Under the pieces are notes generated by a model, which saw only the letters and a program-made list of their open reading frames with translations, was not told the DNA's origin and did not search any database. Shown here piece by piece: positions 11,001 to 23,168 of a DNA stretch of 64,000 nucleotides; position 1 is the first letter of the stretch; each line of letters starts with the position of its first letter. The translations under genes and the position numbers were made by a program. Location of the stretch: NCBI RefSeq assembly GCF_947507565.1, contig NC_089184.1, positions 2,976,001-3,040,000 on the forward strand, read 5' to 3'. Source of the stretch: Oscarella lobularis. Taxonomy: Eukaryota > Porifera > Homoscleromorpha > Homosclerophorida > Oscarellidae.

Positions 11001-12932
11001 ACAACATCGAACATCCATCGTTCGTAAAACTTTGCCTTCCAGTTTGACGCCTTTCAAGTCATCGGACGCTACAATGACGGCCACTTTGAGACGCTGATCT
11101 AAAGGTTTCAGTCTTTGCACTGATTTTCCTGTGAGTTTTTCAATTAATTCGGCTAAATTTGTCTCTTCGAATTCGAATCCTTGAGCAAATTTTAGTTCGC
11201 CGCCGGTTGTCATGACGATGACGCTGCTCAGCTGGACGCCTTTCCAATTGGAAATCTGCGGTTGCCCGGACAACTCTATTTCAAATCCAACGTTCTTTGC
11301 GCTGGCGTCGACCTCTAGCTGGAGCTTTGGATTCAAAATTTTAAAATCGTCAAGCGATGCTTTCTTGAGAGGTTCCGAGAGTATTCTAGGAACGACGGAA
11401 AGTCCTGCGAATTTTTTAATTATTTGTCCGAGATTTATTGAGGAACCGGTTGCCGTGACTTGAAAGCCTTTTCCGCGAGGATCCGGCTTGATTTCGACAG
11501 TGAAACTACTCGACCCGAATCTTAGATAACCTCCGACTTCTATTTCGGTCTTGGGTGAATTTGCGAGAGTAACAGCCAAAGTCAGAGACGGATCGATTAC
11601 AGAAAGGTAGTTTTCAATTATACGGATCTCGGAAGGGCCCCGAAAGTCGGCAAGCAACTTTTGAGGACCCTTGCCAGTGAACTCGAAACGAGAAAGCTTC
11701 ATACTGAGAACGTCAGTTAGTCCTGTTGGAAGAGCTAAGTCCTTCTCGTCGAATTTAGGAAAAATTAGACGAATCAAATTTCCGACTGTGAGCGTTCGGC
11801 CGGGATCACGTAGGGAAAATTTCACGCCATTGTTTGATACTTTCAAAACGCACAAAACAGGCGGTTCCTTCGAGAGAAATCGTATAGCACCCACAAAGGC
11901 GACTCCTTTGGTGACCGGTACAGTGTGCTGGAGAATGCCGTCCAAGACAGAAGGCAGAAGATTGGGTGCCAAGTCATCCGAAGACACGACCACACCTAGT
12001 TCAGCCACTTTGATATCTTTAATGAATCTGACTCGAGTCAAGTCAACAGCACCGCCAGTGATCTGTTTGGCAAGGAGAGCCGGAGAAAACTCCGTAGATG
12101 ATACGAATGCCGCCGTGTAAACGGTTCGCGCTTCAGTGTACGAATTCCCCGCGTACTTTGTCGCAATGAAGTGACAACGAGCGCTTTTCCAGTCGGATAT
12201 GGTCGGGTTGCCGGATGCGGCGAACGCGTAGCCCATCGAACCGTACGTCGCAACGACGCTCGACTTTTCAATTGTGAATTTATCGAGTGGAAGTTCCATT
12301 TCTTTCAAGGAAGTATTAAAGTACGTGGGAAGAGCGCGACCGCCAAGCCAGTCGATGAAACTTCCCACCGGAACGGAACCCGTAGAAGGGGCCCCATAGA
12401 AGAAGAGCGACGGTCCAACTTGGGATATTTTTAAATTCAAACTGGCGCCGCCGATTGTAACAGTTCCGGCGACACTAAAGTCGCGAATGTAAAACCGGTC
12501 TTCTTCTTCCGGAGCAGACGGTTGGATGACAAAGTTGACGTAAGCCGTGACGTCATCCACAGAGAGGCCACCGTTATCTATTATCGTCCACTTAGGAAAC
12601 GATTTCGTCCCAAAGCTCCACTCTCCCGATAGCGGATCGACTGAGAAATTGCTCACTTTGAAATTGAATGGATTTTTCGAATCGAAGGATTCAGTCCCGA
12701 GAAAATCAGAGACATCAGGAAATATAAGTTCGAGAAGTTGAAGCAGGGTATAGTCTTCATCAAAAATCGCCGTTATTGACGTCGGCGTGCTGACGACGAC
12801 GATCCCACTTCGATTGAAGGTTGAAAACTGATCGTACTCTGCAACGGCCGAAGCGAGAGTCGTCGTATCTCCAAAGAAATACGCGTCACAAATAGTGAAG
12901 GCGACGATGAGGAGAAAGACGCTGAAGCGCAT
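8065..12932 (-). CDS. very long secreted protein with internal repeats, unknown function
   Basis: The ATG is at 12932 and begins a clear signal peptide (MRFSVFLLIVAFTICDAYF). Exon 1 (9680-12932) is about 1084 codons. Splicing to 8880-9620 and 8501-8830 keeps frame for about 1441 residues. A later exon near 8201-8428 encodes acidic helical sequence, and a last piece may end at 8065, or run on past a strong donor there. The body is beta-rich and repetitive: units beginning LLQLLELIFPDV, GNLIRLIFPKF, GQIIKKFAG, GSLLKAFEYDAS alternate with segments such as PTISDWKSARC and PQISNWKGVQL. A Cys-rich spot (RCSSGDDDFCTFCRK) lies mid-protein. The C-terminal part is helical and coiled-coil-like (DEAVEKIIQDAATYAETK), followed by CKAGCEAKNIACKG. 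I recognise no named family. The junction into the 8201-8428 exon does not resolve in phase and may hide a frameshift. It is transcribed divergently from 13408. Confidence 0.72.
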
Positions 12933-13407
12933 CGTGCCGGGGTTCAGTACGCGATGCGGTTGGCGCGTGCTCGAGATCGCGCGTGCTTCACCTCTATCTT
13001 TGACCTGATCGAGATACTTGAACCCATTAGGGCCTAGGGAAGAGAGGGACGAACCTAAACTCGTTGGTTCAAGTATGCCGGGAAGAGCTTCTTCCGCATT
13101 CCAAAGTGATTCCTAATCGAAAGCCGGTTGCCGGAATAGGCCCTTTAAACGACGACGCGAGTCCATAAAACGCGGTCAGTTCCTCCCAATAAACCTGCAC
13201 ACATACGTTCGCAAACACCGCGGACTGCGCGCGACGTCGGAGCGAAAAACGGCCCCTTGAATCACAACTTTGCCCGCAGGTAATACAGTTAGTGCGTGCA
13301 TCATCGGTGTTTGCACGTGCACTGCTGAACCGCGCGCAGAAAAATGCGCGGCACGCGCATTGTTGAACTTTAGGGCGTGCAGGCGCACTTTCAGCCCAAA
13401 CGCAAAG
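12933..13407. promoter_or_regulatory. 475-bp divergent intergenic region
   Basis: The start codons of two secreted-protein genes face away from each other with 475 bases between them. The region should hold both promoters. No clear TATA box was found. Palindromic GC-rich stretches such as gcacgcgcattgttg are present. Shared regulation is an inference from spacing only. Confidence 0.5.
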
Positions 13408-16210
13408 ATGGTGACAGCGCGACTTGATCGCGCTTCCACGACGCTTCGTTTCGTCGTCGTTTTCAGCCTTCTTGAATTGACATGTTTCTCGACGGCTTCG
13501 CGACTGCACAACGTCTCGATAACGGCGGAATCGACTAAAATTTCTGCACCAAGACGTCTTCGCCGTTACTTCCAATCACCGGTCAACGACCAGATACCGC
13601 CGCCCGCCTCTAGCATGCTCGCCTCCAGCATGCGCGCGTTCGGCTCAATCTACCACCGCGTTGGGCAAGATGAGTGGACTTTGTGCGGTGAAGGTGTTCT
13701 TCTGTCCAGCCACATCGTACTAACGCATATCGATTGCCTCTTACAGGACCCGTCCCTCATATTTTTCACTATATACAATCGCCATTACACATTTCGCGAC
13801 TATAGATATTCCAGTCCGTACGCCATTCTTGAGCTTGTGCAGCCTCCTGACGAATTACCTACAACGTACCCGTTTCTGTCATGGACGGCTGCGTGGCAGA
13901 CTACAGACCCGAATTGGATTGTCTTGCCAGAGATGATCAAGTCCCAATCGTCCACGCCCTATCGACTCTCTACTCCATACGTATACGTGAACGGCGAAGT
14001 AGACATACGCACACTTACTAACTGTGAATTTGATGACAAGAAGGATATGTTTGCATTGAGCTGCCCCAATGCTGAACCTCAAGCGTTTAACAAGATGGTT
14101 AAAACTGGATCATCGTTGTTTCGAATGGAGGATGCTAGTCCAGTCGCTCGAGCTCTAACCGTCTCAAGCATGGTGATGAGAGGAGAATCGTTTCACAAGT
14201 GCCAAAGAAGCTTCTCCCATCAGCATTTGTACTTCCTCAACGTTGTCCATCCTATAACTCAACATCGAAATCCTCTGTATCTTTGCGGGCCTAGACTTAC
14301 GTACGACGACGTTCTGACAATAAATACGAAAGCGAACGAAATGGGCCATTCTTTGTTCGACCAAAACGTCATACCCCGAGGAAGAAGATGTAAGGCTAAA
14401 TGAATAGAAAGAAAATGTGAATATAACTTGGAGTCTATTTTCAGTTGCATCTATTAACATAAACGGAATGGCGCGACAAGAGAGAGACATGGGCGGATAC
14501 GTCTCGGAAACGTTAGCAGCTGTCATCGTACAAACGGACATAACGGCTGCGCAAGAAATTCCCGAAATTCCCAATACTTCGACGCTAAAACAGAAATTAC
14601 CCAATACATACCAATATTTCGTGATGGAGCAGTTAGCTTTCTTTTACAAGAAAACTGATCTAATTTTAGAACACTGGGCAAAGCTAGAAAAACCCCAAGG
14701 AAAAACCTTCGGTCTCTACGGTCGGTTTAGAGTAAGTCAATTAGATATACAGTATATAAATAATTAGGTGTTTTCTAACACAAATTTCGCTGTGGCGCAG
14801 TACGGAATACCGAATTGGCAGTGCATACATTTTTTTAACGTACATCTGGCTCACGGAGATGTGGACGTCAGGCGAGATCAACTCAAATTCCTTCGCGAAA
14901 CCATTCTCAATGAGGTCATCCAATGTGGATCGATCATCGTCGCCGGCGATCTCAATATTGGCGCGAGCTTGAGAAACATTCCGGATACGAAAAAAGATAT
15001 TGAAACCGTTATCGAAAACTTGTTAGTCCTTGCACGATTTTTGGTGCGTATAGACGCCTATCTAACTTATGCATGTTGAAGGTCGTTTATGCGATTCCAC
15101 GACACGGGCGATACAACGGCAAGCGACGAAGGAAGCCGGAGCAAAGAATCGCACTTCGATCACATACTAGTAAGCGAAAATACCCGTCTGCTTCACAGGT
15201 ACGTCCCGCTGAGCTATCCTGGCCAAAGACAGAACATCATGTATCAAGACTACGTTCCTGTTTCACCATTCCGAGGGACTCGGCCAACGGCAAGGAACTA
15301 CGATCTTAGCGATCACCTTCCTGTGCGCTTTATCGATTCTACTTTTGGAGTCGCTATAGGAACGTGGAATTTAAAAAATTTCAACGTTAATCAAGTTACG
15401 AATATGAATAAGAAAGAGGGAAAATATGCGGATACATTTACAAGGGTATTCAGCAAATTTGACATTCTTGCGCTGCAAGAAGTCAGCGGACTGGCAGCGC
15501 CTCTGTACGGAAAAAACCTTCGACTCGGCAGTAATTCGCTTGGAATTGCGTTTTCAACAAACGCACCGGTTGACTGTCAAGATATTCCAATATCTGGAAT
15601 ATTCGATGGCCGCACCATTGACTATAGATCTGCTTGGGGATGTCTGTTTGGAGACGGGTCAAACGTGCGTTAGCAGAGCTATACAATTCATTGCAATAGA
15701 AGAGATTGCACGTGTTTTTTTTCATAGAGCATTGTCGTTGTTTCTGCTCACATCGAAAACAGCAAGAAAGAGCCACTTCGAACGAGCGAGCACTACCGGG
15801 AGTCCGTGGAGAGGTTCGTTCAAAAACGATATTCTAGTCAAAACGTCCAAAAAGTCTATCTTGTTGGAGACTTCAACAGAGATCCAAGGAGAGGAAGCAT
15901 CACGTAATACGTTCATCATTATCAAAGCGTTAACTAAGCGTTAGTTTTCAGATGCACGCACAACGTAAATGCAGAGTGGTCATACACTCTCACTACAACA
16001 AAGACCGTGCGCGACTGGGTTTGGGATGTCAAACAGCCCCAGTTACGGTCCGGAATTGAAGGATGCCAAGTCCTTAATCCTGAACTAATGAAAGATGTGA
16101 ACGACAACTACGTTATTCCCGACGATGAAACCAATCCCGGGCCAATGAAAGTGTTTGGATCGTGGAAGGAAGTTTCAGACCATTTGCCCGTTATAACCGA
16201 ATTTTACTGA
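13408..16210 (+). CDS. secreted protein with trypsin-like N-terminal region and two EEP nuclease-type domains
   Basis: Six exons (13408-14389, 14445-14731, 14801-15021, 15082-15664, 15728-15903, 15952-16210) total 2508 bases and give 835 residues without a stop. The chosen ATG 13408 precedes a signal peptide (hydrophobic FVVVFSLLELTCFS). Residues of about 75-320 resemble a chymotrypsin-fold entry (LCGEGVLLSSHIVLTHIDCL) but lack an obvious full catalytic triad. Two endonuclease/exonuclease/phosphatase domains follow. The first (about 328-580) has ASININGMARQ, TDITAAQEI, VAGDLNIG, SHFDHILVSE and LSDHLPV. The second (about 585-835) has AIGTWNLKNFN, DILALQEVSG, LVGDFNRDP and VSDHLPVI. Family-typical metal and catalytic residues (QE, GDxN, SDHxP) are visible in both, so nuclease or phosphodiesterase activity outside the cell is plausible. 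A lipid phosphatase-like role is an alternative. Confidence 0.8.
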
Positions 16211-17100
16211 GCGAAGACCTAGTAGATTTCGACTTATGCTTTACCTAAGACAGTCCGTCTTTGATGCTAGCAATAGTATTGTGGTATGCAGAGCTGGCTA
16301 CAAAGTGAGCACGTAGAAATGAATAGAATAGAAACGTCGCGTTGTGAGAGTTTGTCTTATCGAAGACGATATGGGATTGGTATGGTATGTCGATGATTCA
16401 GGTTGGAGAGTTGACGAGAAAAAGAATGGTACATGTATCTGGAATGGTGAGCCTTCCAATAGATCGACGACTCCAACGCTTTTTGATCGAAGGAAAATGA
16501 TTGATCGACTGATAAAATCCCGTAGCGCATCTATGAACGGGGGGGCCCCCATCGAGGGAACATGTCTTCTTTGGCAGCAGTGGACTAGGAGTAGGTATAC
16601 ATTACGTGTATGCACTATAGGGCCTACCTTCACGAACACTCGGCGACGGGCTTTCTGACTGAATTCGCCTACGACGAGCGGGAACGTGACGTATCTAACC
16701 GAGCGTATTCACTTCACGTTAGACAGTTATCCTCTCGCCGAATCGGTCGACGGCATCGTCCTTCTCGCACGAAGATCCTCGGGATTGCGCCAGGAGATAC
16801 GGGCGTCACGATATACGGGCGCCGTGACGTAGGATTGCCGCCTTTCAATTTTCACTTACTTTTCCGTCGATCAACTGCAGTAAGCGTTTTGAATAAATTA
16901 CTTAATTCACTTCAATCGAGCTAGAAGATAGTTGATGTGATACTTGATTTGCGCAATTCTAATAAATAAATTAATTAATTAGTTACTGCAAAATTCCTTA
17001 CACACGTACACACATTCCAGTTACACATGCTGTCCATCAATTATTGCACGTTCAGCTAAACCCTAGTACAGTAGAGATTGGGAGGGCGAGTGAAAGACAT
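16211..17100. other. intergenic stretch without a supported gene
   Basis: It lies between two convergent genes. A frame at about 16344-16658 is open but shows no recognisable domain or conserved splice sites. Around 16690-16850 short pieces look like decayed coding sequence (a VDGIVLLARRSSG-like stretch) that I cannot assign. A run of seven G followed by five C sits near 16538-16549. Confidence 0.5.
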
Positions 17101-19866
17101 TCACCTCTTAGTTAATTTCAAGTAATAAACGGTTTTCCGAAAAGAAGCTTTGAAATAGACAACCAGTGCCACAACCACGAGCAGAAGCAAACCGGCAGTA
17201 ATACTGACGACAATTCCAGCTACACTCGTGCCGGAGGCACTGGAGGCAGTAACAGAAGTAGCATTAATAGCATTAGTAGTATCAGTAGTAGTAGTATCAG
17301 TAGTAGTAGTAGTATCAGTAGTAGTAGTATCAGTAGTAGTAGTATCAGTAGTAGTAGCAGTAGACAGATAGACGATAGTGGGCGGTTGATCAAGACTATT
17401 CACGCATTCCGGTTGAGCAGTTGCGGGCTCCACCGACGCCGTTGACACGTTGGCCAGCGCATCGTCCTACACAAAACAATTTCAACATACTTCGAATTCG
17501 AAAAGTCTCTAAATTTGTCTTACGATTAATCTTTGCCCTTCGACGCTTTTGCACTGGACTTCTTGCTGCCAACGAAGATAGTTGAGATACGCGGTGTCTG
17601 CACCGTGCTTAGAGAAATTAAAAGAAGATATCGATTGTCGAAGAGAGTCGGTGCTATCATCGTAGTAAGTGCCCCAACCTTGTCTATAAAAAAATTAGGT
17701 AGAATACTATTAAATAATCAAATATTACGCATCTGCTTCTTTGGCTAGACGAGATATGGCATTCTTCGAAGCTTGGCTCAAACATGATTGAGCGTACGTC
17801 GACGGATAAACGATCAAATACGCGAGACACATTTCACTCGACGTACTGAGGCCACCCTAGAGACATGCAGAACATCGTGCAAGAGATCCACCTGGCTAAG
17901 TAACCATATGTACGTACCCTAGTCAGCTCGGTTCGTCCCACCGTACTGTAATCACATTCGGTCTGAAGTGCGTCGCCCTATATATCAATAAAGTTATAGC
18001 CTCAATATCCGTGGAGTAAGCAAAAAAGTTCACCGGCCGAATTGTGATGTTTGTGAGAGAAGACGTGAAGTCCTATACGAGAAAAGTTGCGTCTGGGCAA
18101 AACATCATTGAACGAAATTTACTTGAAAATTGAAATCGTAGTATTCGTTACGAGCTAGGTAGCCCAAGAACGTGCCATTGCGAAAATGCTTGACTCGAAT
18201 TGCAACGCCAGCTAAATGCGAGTGCAAGAGAGTGGCAACCACCTTAGAACCTTGTGAAGGAACGCCCTAAACGTAGACACACAAGGAGATGCTATAATGT
18301 TGCCATCTCTACTTACGACTTTGGTGCACTCTGGCGAGCAGTAGGACATAACAGTAGCTCTCGTCAATCCAGGTGGAATAAAAAACCCCGTTGCTAGAAA
18401 TAATTGACCAATTTCGAGAATCGTTGCATCGTGCTTAGGCGGTGTGGTCCTATAGAAGAACTCCAATCCAGACGAGTCTACGTAATCTGACAGATGACGA
18501 AGACATCGAGAGTCAAATCAGAAAAGAAACATGTCATAATAATTAAATACCTGATTTCCCTTCGACGTTATTGTAATGAATTTCAAGCAGGGCATACTGG
18601 ACGCTTCCAGTTCCACTAAACGGAATTCCAACATCATCCGGAAAACGAATTCCCTACAAAAAAGAGTTGCCACTGTCTTTTAGCCCATAAGAAGGTGACT
18701 ACCTGACCGCCGACTGCCCATGACCCGAAAGGACTATAGCCCCAACAGCTTCGAACGTCGTCATTCAGTTTCATACATTGGCCCTCCTCGTCGAGAAACT
18801 CCGCAGCAGTCGCATCGATAGACAACCATGTGATGAACAATCTCCTTGTTATCGATAACGGGATCAAACTCGAAAAAGAAAAAAAATTCAATAAAGCAAA
18901 ATCAATATAAATAATATACGTATGTTAGTATGTACTCCAATCAGGTAGCCTCCTTTCGGTAGCTTGGGCAATTGAAACGGCTTGCACCAGTACGTCGTAT
19001 CAGACGAAGGCACAGATAACTGAAAAAAATTGAGATGTTGTGCATACATGTATATTGGTATTGGTCACATGGGTATTGTTCAATTGATTCATTTAAAAGT
19101 ATTCAAGGAAGCTTAATACATATGATTAGATACTGTATGTCATATGTAGTTTATAAAGACTTCATCAAAAAACCATACTTTGTTCGTTATGAGTTGGAAA
19201 GAGGGCGTGCCATCCGGAAACGATTGACGAGAACCGAAACCAGTCAGCAAATTGACGCTCTTCGAACCCGACTTCGCATGTCGCATTAATCCATTTATTG
19301 ATTCAGGATCGGCGGGATGATAGGCCCAAATCACTCGCGCAGTGCCAGACTAAACAAATGAATGTGCACACAAAATCAATACTATCATGAAATAATTAAT
19401 GTACAGGGACGTTTGTGTCGTTTGGTTCACAAGCGCGAAGATGGCGCGTGAATTCGAGCGCCGTTGTCGTATCGTTTTCGTTCGCCGCTATTAGTTCGAC
19501 ATTCTGCTTCGAATCGAGCGGGGGAAGAAAGCGGCCCAATGATTTCCTATCCTATAAATAAATAACGGATGCGTGGGCGTGTCGCGATTGAACCTGAAGA
19601 AAGCCCCTTCCGTCTTTGACCCAGCCGGTCACGATGTCTGAGTTTGGCATCTTTCCGTTTGGTGACAAGCCGAAGCCGATCCAGCCTCTAGTTTTCGCTT
19701 CGATTCCGACGTTCACGACGCCCTTCGCGTTATCGATTGTCCAGAGAAGCCGATACGTGTCGTCGTCGTTCAGGCTGACGCTGTTCTTGTATTCACGACT
19801 CAAGAGAGCCGAAGCGCTCGCCGAAACAACGAGAGCGAATAGCAACACGATTTCCATAAGATGCAC
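17101..19866 (-). CDS. MOXD1-like: DOMON / copper type II ascorbate-dependent monooxygenase, membrane-anchored
   Basis: Multi-exon minus-strand gene of the dopamine beta-hydroxylase/MOXD family, which hydroxylates small amines using two coppers and ascorbate. The first exon (19594-19866; ATG 19866 or 19857) gives a signal peptide and a DOMON start (YRLLWTIDNAKGVVNVGIEA, GWIGFGLSPNG). Next come ENDTTTALEFTRHLRACEPND and SGTARVIWAYHPADPE. The catalytic part shows VIDNKEIVHHMVVYRCD (CuH ligands), SCWGYSPFGSWAVGGQ, QYALLEIHYNN, IPPGLTRATVMSYCSPECT, LLHSHLAG (CuM histidines) and GDALQTECDYSTVGR with STSSEMC (methionine ligand). The protein ends in a Thr/Asp-rich stalk encoded by a GTA/ATC-rich tract (17272-17356), a transmembrane helix and a short basic tail. 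An apparent one-base frameshift at about 18810 separates the HHM frame from the following SCWGYS frame. It may be a sequencing error or real inactivation. Confidence 0.85.
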
Positions 19867-21074
19867 TAAGATGCACGTAGTAAGAACATACGGGTTCTTG
19901 ATGTTGAATAGAGTCCCGTATCAATAGTCGAAAAATATCGCTGCTGGACAAAGCCGACCGCGCGTCAGTTATTTTGGAAGCTTAGGTGATTAGCATCTCT
20001 GGCACACAGGAGCCATCGTGTCGCCCATAGGAGCAACAAGGGTTTTTTTTTTCGGGTAATCTAAACTATGGGCTAAAAACCGAGAAGACAAAGAAGATAA
20101 GCATACGCTCATTTTACGTCTTACGGGCCTTATTTTACGCTATAACATACCAAGCACAATATCCTAACCTGCTCACGTCAATGGAAGGTGTTGCACTCTT
20201 TCTTTGTTGCAATTCGCGACAAAGAACGGCGACGTATAAGCGCACGTTAGACAACTTCTCGGTTTTTAGGCCCTAGTGTAATCTAATCTCGGACGACACA
20301 AACATATCCCGGACAACGCGATTTTCTCGTCAACCGTACACTTTGAAAACAAAAGCCGCACGTGGATCGAAAACTCTATCTTTCCTCTATCTAATACCGC
20401 TTAGAGTACGCCAATCCGACCTACAGTCGCCGAGAAAATCGAGTTTGAAAAAAAGCACTTCTGTATCAAAAGTCGGACACCCCATTTCCTTCTAAACTGG
20501 ATTCTCTTCGACAAGCGCATGTAAGCTGATCACGTTGAGAAAACCACTCCTCCCAAAGGAAACGCATTCCTGTTGCAGCTGAGCCTGCATGACGATCCAA
20601 TGTTTCACTCTAAGAAGGAGTATATAGTGTATAAGAAAACTACAGTAGCAGTGCGAACGATTCCTGTAGCAAAGGTAGGGCTTAGACTTTTCGCAGACTT
20701 CATCTGCAAAAGTCATCTGCATAAGTCAACTGTAAGACGTAAGTAAAGTACTCTAATAGCGAATTGCTTGCCGCGTCGGATTTCACTTAATTAATAATCG
20801 AGCTGCATATAGCTTTGCAGTCCTGTTTCTGTCGTTGATCCGACGCTTTGTTACTACTGTACTCTAAAACTTGCTGCATGAAGAGCGAACACATCGCCCA
20901 TCTTGTGACTATAAGGCAGGGAAACGCGAGACCTTGCATGGGTCAGGGAAGAAAAGGTAGCGGAAACTAAAATGACCGAACAACGAACCGTTTTGCAAAC
21001 ACTTTTTTAGCACTGAACGACAGAAAAAGACAAACGCAATTTAGATGTCTTGAATCAAACTGCAGTTTGATCTA
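19867..21074. other. intergenic; 3' flank of inverted cysteine-rich copy 2
   Basis: From about 20490 to 21074 the sequence matches, in inverse orientation, the conserved 3' flank found after copies 1 and 4 (for example 27200-27700). The rest (19867-20490) shows no gene. It has T-runs near 20043 and otherwise featureless sequence. Confidence 0.6.
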
Positions 21075-21416
21075 TCAGCCGCACGTAGTCACCGATGTCC
21101 CAGGAAAGCAGACCCTAACCTTGGTGCAGCAATCTGAGCACGGAGGATATCCCAAAAACGGCGGACAAAAGCACGGATATCCACTTGGGAAGCAGTTGTT
21201 GCTATAGCACTTGTGACCTTCTCCAGCGTCTTTGCATATCATTCCCTCGCAGCAGTAGTCTGGTCTCCACTCAACGTCAGTGCCGTTCATTTTGACGGGA
21301 GTGCACGATTTGCCAGCGTCTCTGCATTGAATCTCGATCGACTGGAATCGAACGACGGCAGATTGGAAAGCTCCAAAAAGAGAGAACAGAACAAAGAAGC
21401 AGACGACCTTATTCAT
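21075..21416 (-). CDS. small secreted cysteine-rich protein, copy 2
   Basis: Single-exon frame of 113 residues. The start is the MNKVVCFFV methionine at 21416, chosen because all four copies share it in good context (ctcaccATGAAT); an upstream in-frame ATG is not conserved. The signal peptide is MNKVVCFFVLFSLFGAFQSA. The mature part has 14 cysteines. Its first half follows C-x6-C-...-CC-x4-C-...-C (QCRDAGKSC, DYCCEGMICKDAGEGHKC), an order used by inhibitor-cystine-knot peptides. The second half adds eight more (CFPSGYPCFCPPFLGYPPC, SDCCTKVRVC). It is probably a disulfide-rich extracellular peptide, defensive or structural. No family name can be given. It is 96-97 percent alike to copy 3 in its first two thirds by eye, diverging at the C-terminus. 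Confidence 0.8.
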   Translation of the reverse strand: MNKVVCFFVLFSLFGAFQSAVVRFQSIEIQCRDAGKSCTPVKMNGTDVEWRPDYCCEGMICKDAGEGHKCYSNNCFPSGYPCFCPPFLGYPPCSDCCTKVRVCFPGTSVTTCG

Positions 21417-21469
21417 GGTGAGGTTACTACTCAACTGAGAGGACCTTTGTTTTGCATGCTATATATATA

Positions 21470-22440
21470 CGATGAACGAGAGAGCCACCCACGAAGTGTC
21501 GGTTGTGACTCAGGAAAGGAGACTTGTACGTCAACGCATGTTTACATCTTCTTCCTTATCTGTAGGCGCCGTACTAGGCGGGGTGAGAAAGCGTCTGTCG
21601 TATGTTTGAGTAAATCAAATTCTGCTTATCTTTTAATTAAGCAGCGGCTTCGGTGAAGAAGCCTCTACTAACTCACCTCCCACGTTCTAGCAACATGATA
21701 CACACCGGCCCTGCGGTTTCTCCACTCACCAACGTTTCTTAATAAATCGTCTGGGAACGTAGCCTCGGGAATCCAGACTCTCTCCTGGCCGAGCGCACTT
21801 AGGCGGTCGGGGAGAGAGTCTGGGACCAGTTCTATACAAGCGGCGGTGCGCTTGAACTTCAGTTGGCTAATGCGCGATTGCTGCATAATGACGTCAGGTC
21901 ACCTTAGGAAACAGGCGAATACGTCTTTTTCTTCTTTCTCAGCAGATGCGTACTCGTTCCACAAATATGCGACTCGTAGCGTCGGCGAGCGAAGGCGATA
22001 TATCTAGAGTCGAACGCAAAGGTCGCACACACCCTGGAACACGCCTCTATGCGTGCAAGATCCATTAATTGCATTACTGGAAGTCGCCGGTGATTGGGCA
22101 TACGAATCTCAGTGCTCGGCCTTCCATTGGCCTAATAGAGAGCAACTGTACCGCCGCTCGTATAGAACTGTGCCCAGACTCTTGGGTTCTCGGGAACGCT
22201 GACTGAGTCTCGTGCTGGTCACGTGCAAAGTTAGCAGTGCATCTGCTTTTCTGCTTTGCGTTACGGAAGCAGATGCCGCTGCATCTCTGTTTACTTATCG
22301 TGGAGTGGTTAATTTGTGGGGTGGACCGGGTTGTGACGGTACATATACGATCAACGAGAGAACCCCACACGAAGGGTCGGGTATCACTTAAAAAGGGCTG
22401 CTTTTGCGTCAACGCATGTTTACGTCTTCTTTCTTATCTG
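21470..22440 (-). repeat. upstream half of duplication unit, copy B (inverted)
   Basis: This sequence corresponds to the region upstream of copies 1 and 4 (about 5440-6000 and 26105-26830) in reverse. It includes the hairpin element at 21773-21823 and the shared segment around 22040-22300 (tgcgtgcaagatcc, cgtgctggtcacgtgc). No additional gene is supported. Confidence 0.65.
21773..21823. repeat. hairpin element (ccagactctctcc arms), copy 1
   Basis: Perfect 13-base arms (21773-21785 and 21811-21823) enclose a 25-base loop. The context cgtctgggaacgtagcctcgg before it and tatacaagcggcggt after it recurs with related hairpins at 23839-23891 and 24793-24845. It is probably a short non-autonomous element or a conserved structural motif. 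Confidence 0.75.
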
Positions 22441-23168
22441 TAGGAATGACTCTAAGTAACCAATCAGAGACTGCAGCCCAGTTTGGCGAAGCCAGCTGCT
22501 TATTGGCCGACGCCATAAAAACCTACGCCCAACCACGCCTTATCCACGCCCCACAAACAAGCAGTGTCTCCAGCCAGGCTCACGCAGTAAGAGCCGCCCG
22601 GATAACAGGCTGGATACGAGCCTACTAGTAGGTGAAACCGCGATCCAGAGCAAATCAGTTTACTATCACTCCACCCAAAGGAAAACGCATTCGTGTTGCA
22701 GCTGAGCCTGGCGATCCAATGTTTCACTCTAAGAAGGAGTATATAGAAAACTATGCAGTAGCAGCGCGAGCGATTCCCGTAGCAAAGGTAGTGCTTAGAC
22801 TTTTCGTAGACTTCATCTGCAGAATTCAACTGTAAGACGTAAGTAAGTCGACTACTCTAATAGCGAATTGCTTGCCGCGTCGCATTTCACTTAATAATCG
22901 AGCTTCATATAGCTTTGCAGTCTTGCCTCTGTCGTTGATAAGCCGCTTTGTTACTACTGTACTCTAAAACTTGCTGCATGAAGAGCGAACTCATCGCCCT
23001 TCCTGTGACTAAGGCACGGAAACGCGAGACCTTGGGTCAGGGAAGAAAAGGTAGCGGAAACTAAAACGACCGAACGACGAACCGTTTTGCAAACACTTTT
23101 TTAGCACTGAACGACAGAAAAAGACAAACGCAACTTAGATGTCTTGAATCAAACTGCAGTTTGATCAA
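22441..23168. other. 3' flank of inverted copy 3
   Basis: It matches 20500-21074 in the same orientation (shared ccacccaaaggaaaacgcat, cgtagcaaaggta, agcactgaacgacagaaaaa). It carries no separate gene. Confidence 0.65.

Noticed and set aside
16344-16658. 104-residue plus-strand ORF
   Set aside because: No recognisable motif, no conserved junctions, and it crosses a G-run/C-run; kept only as unassigned sequence.
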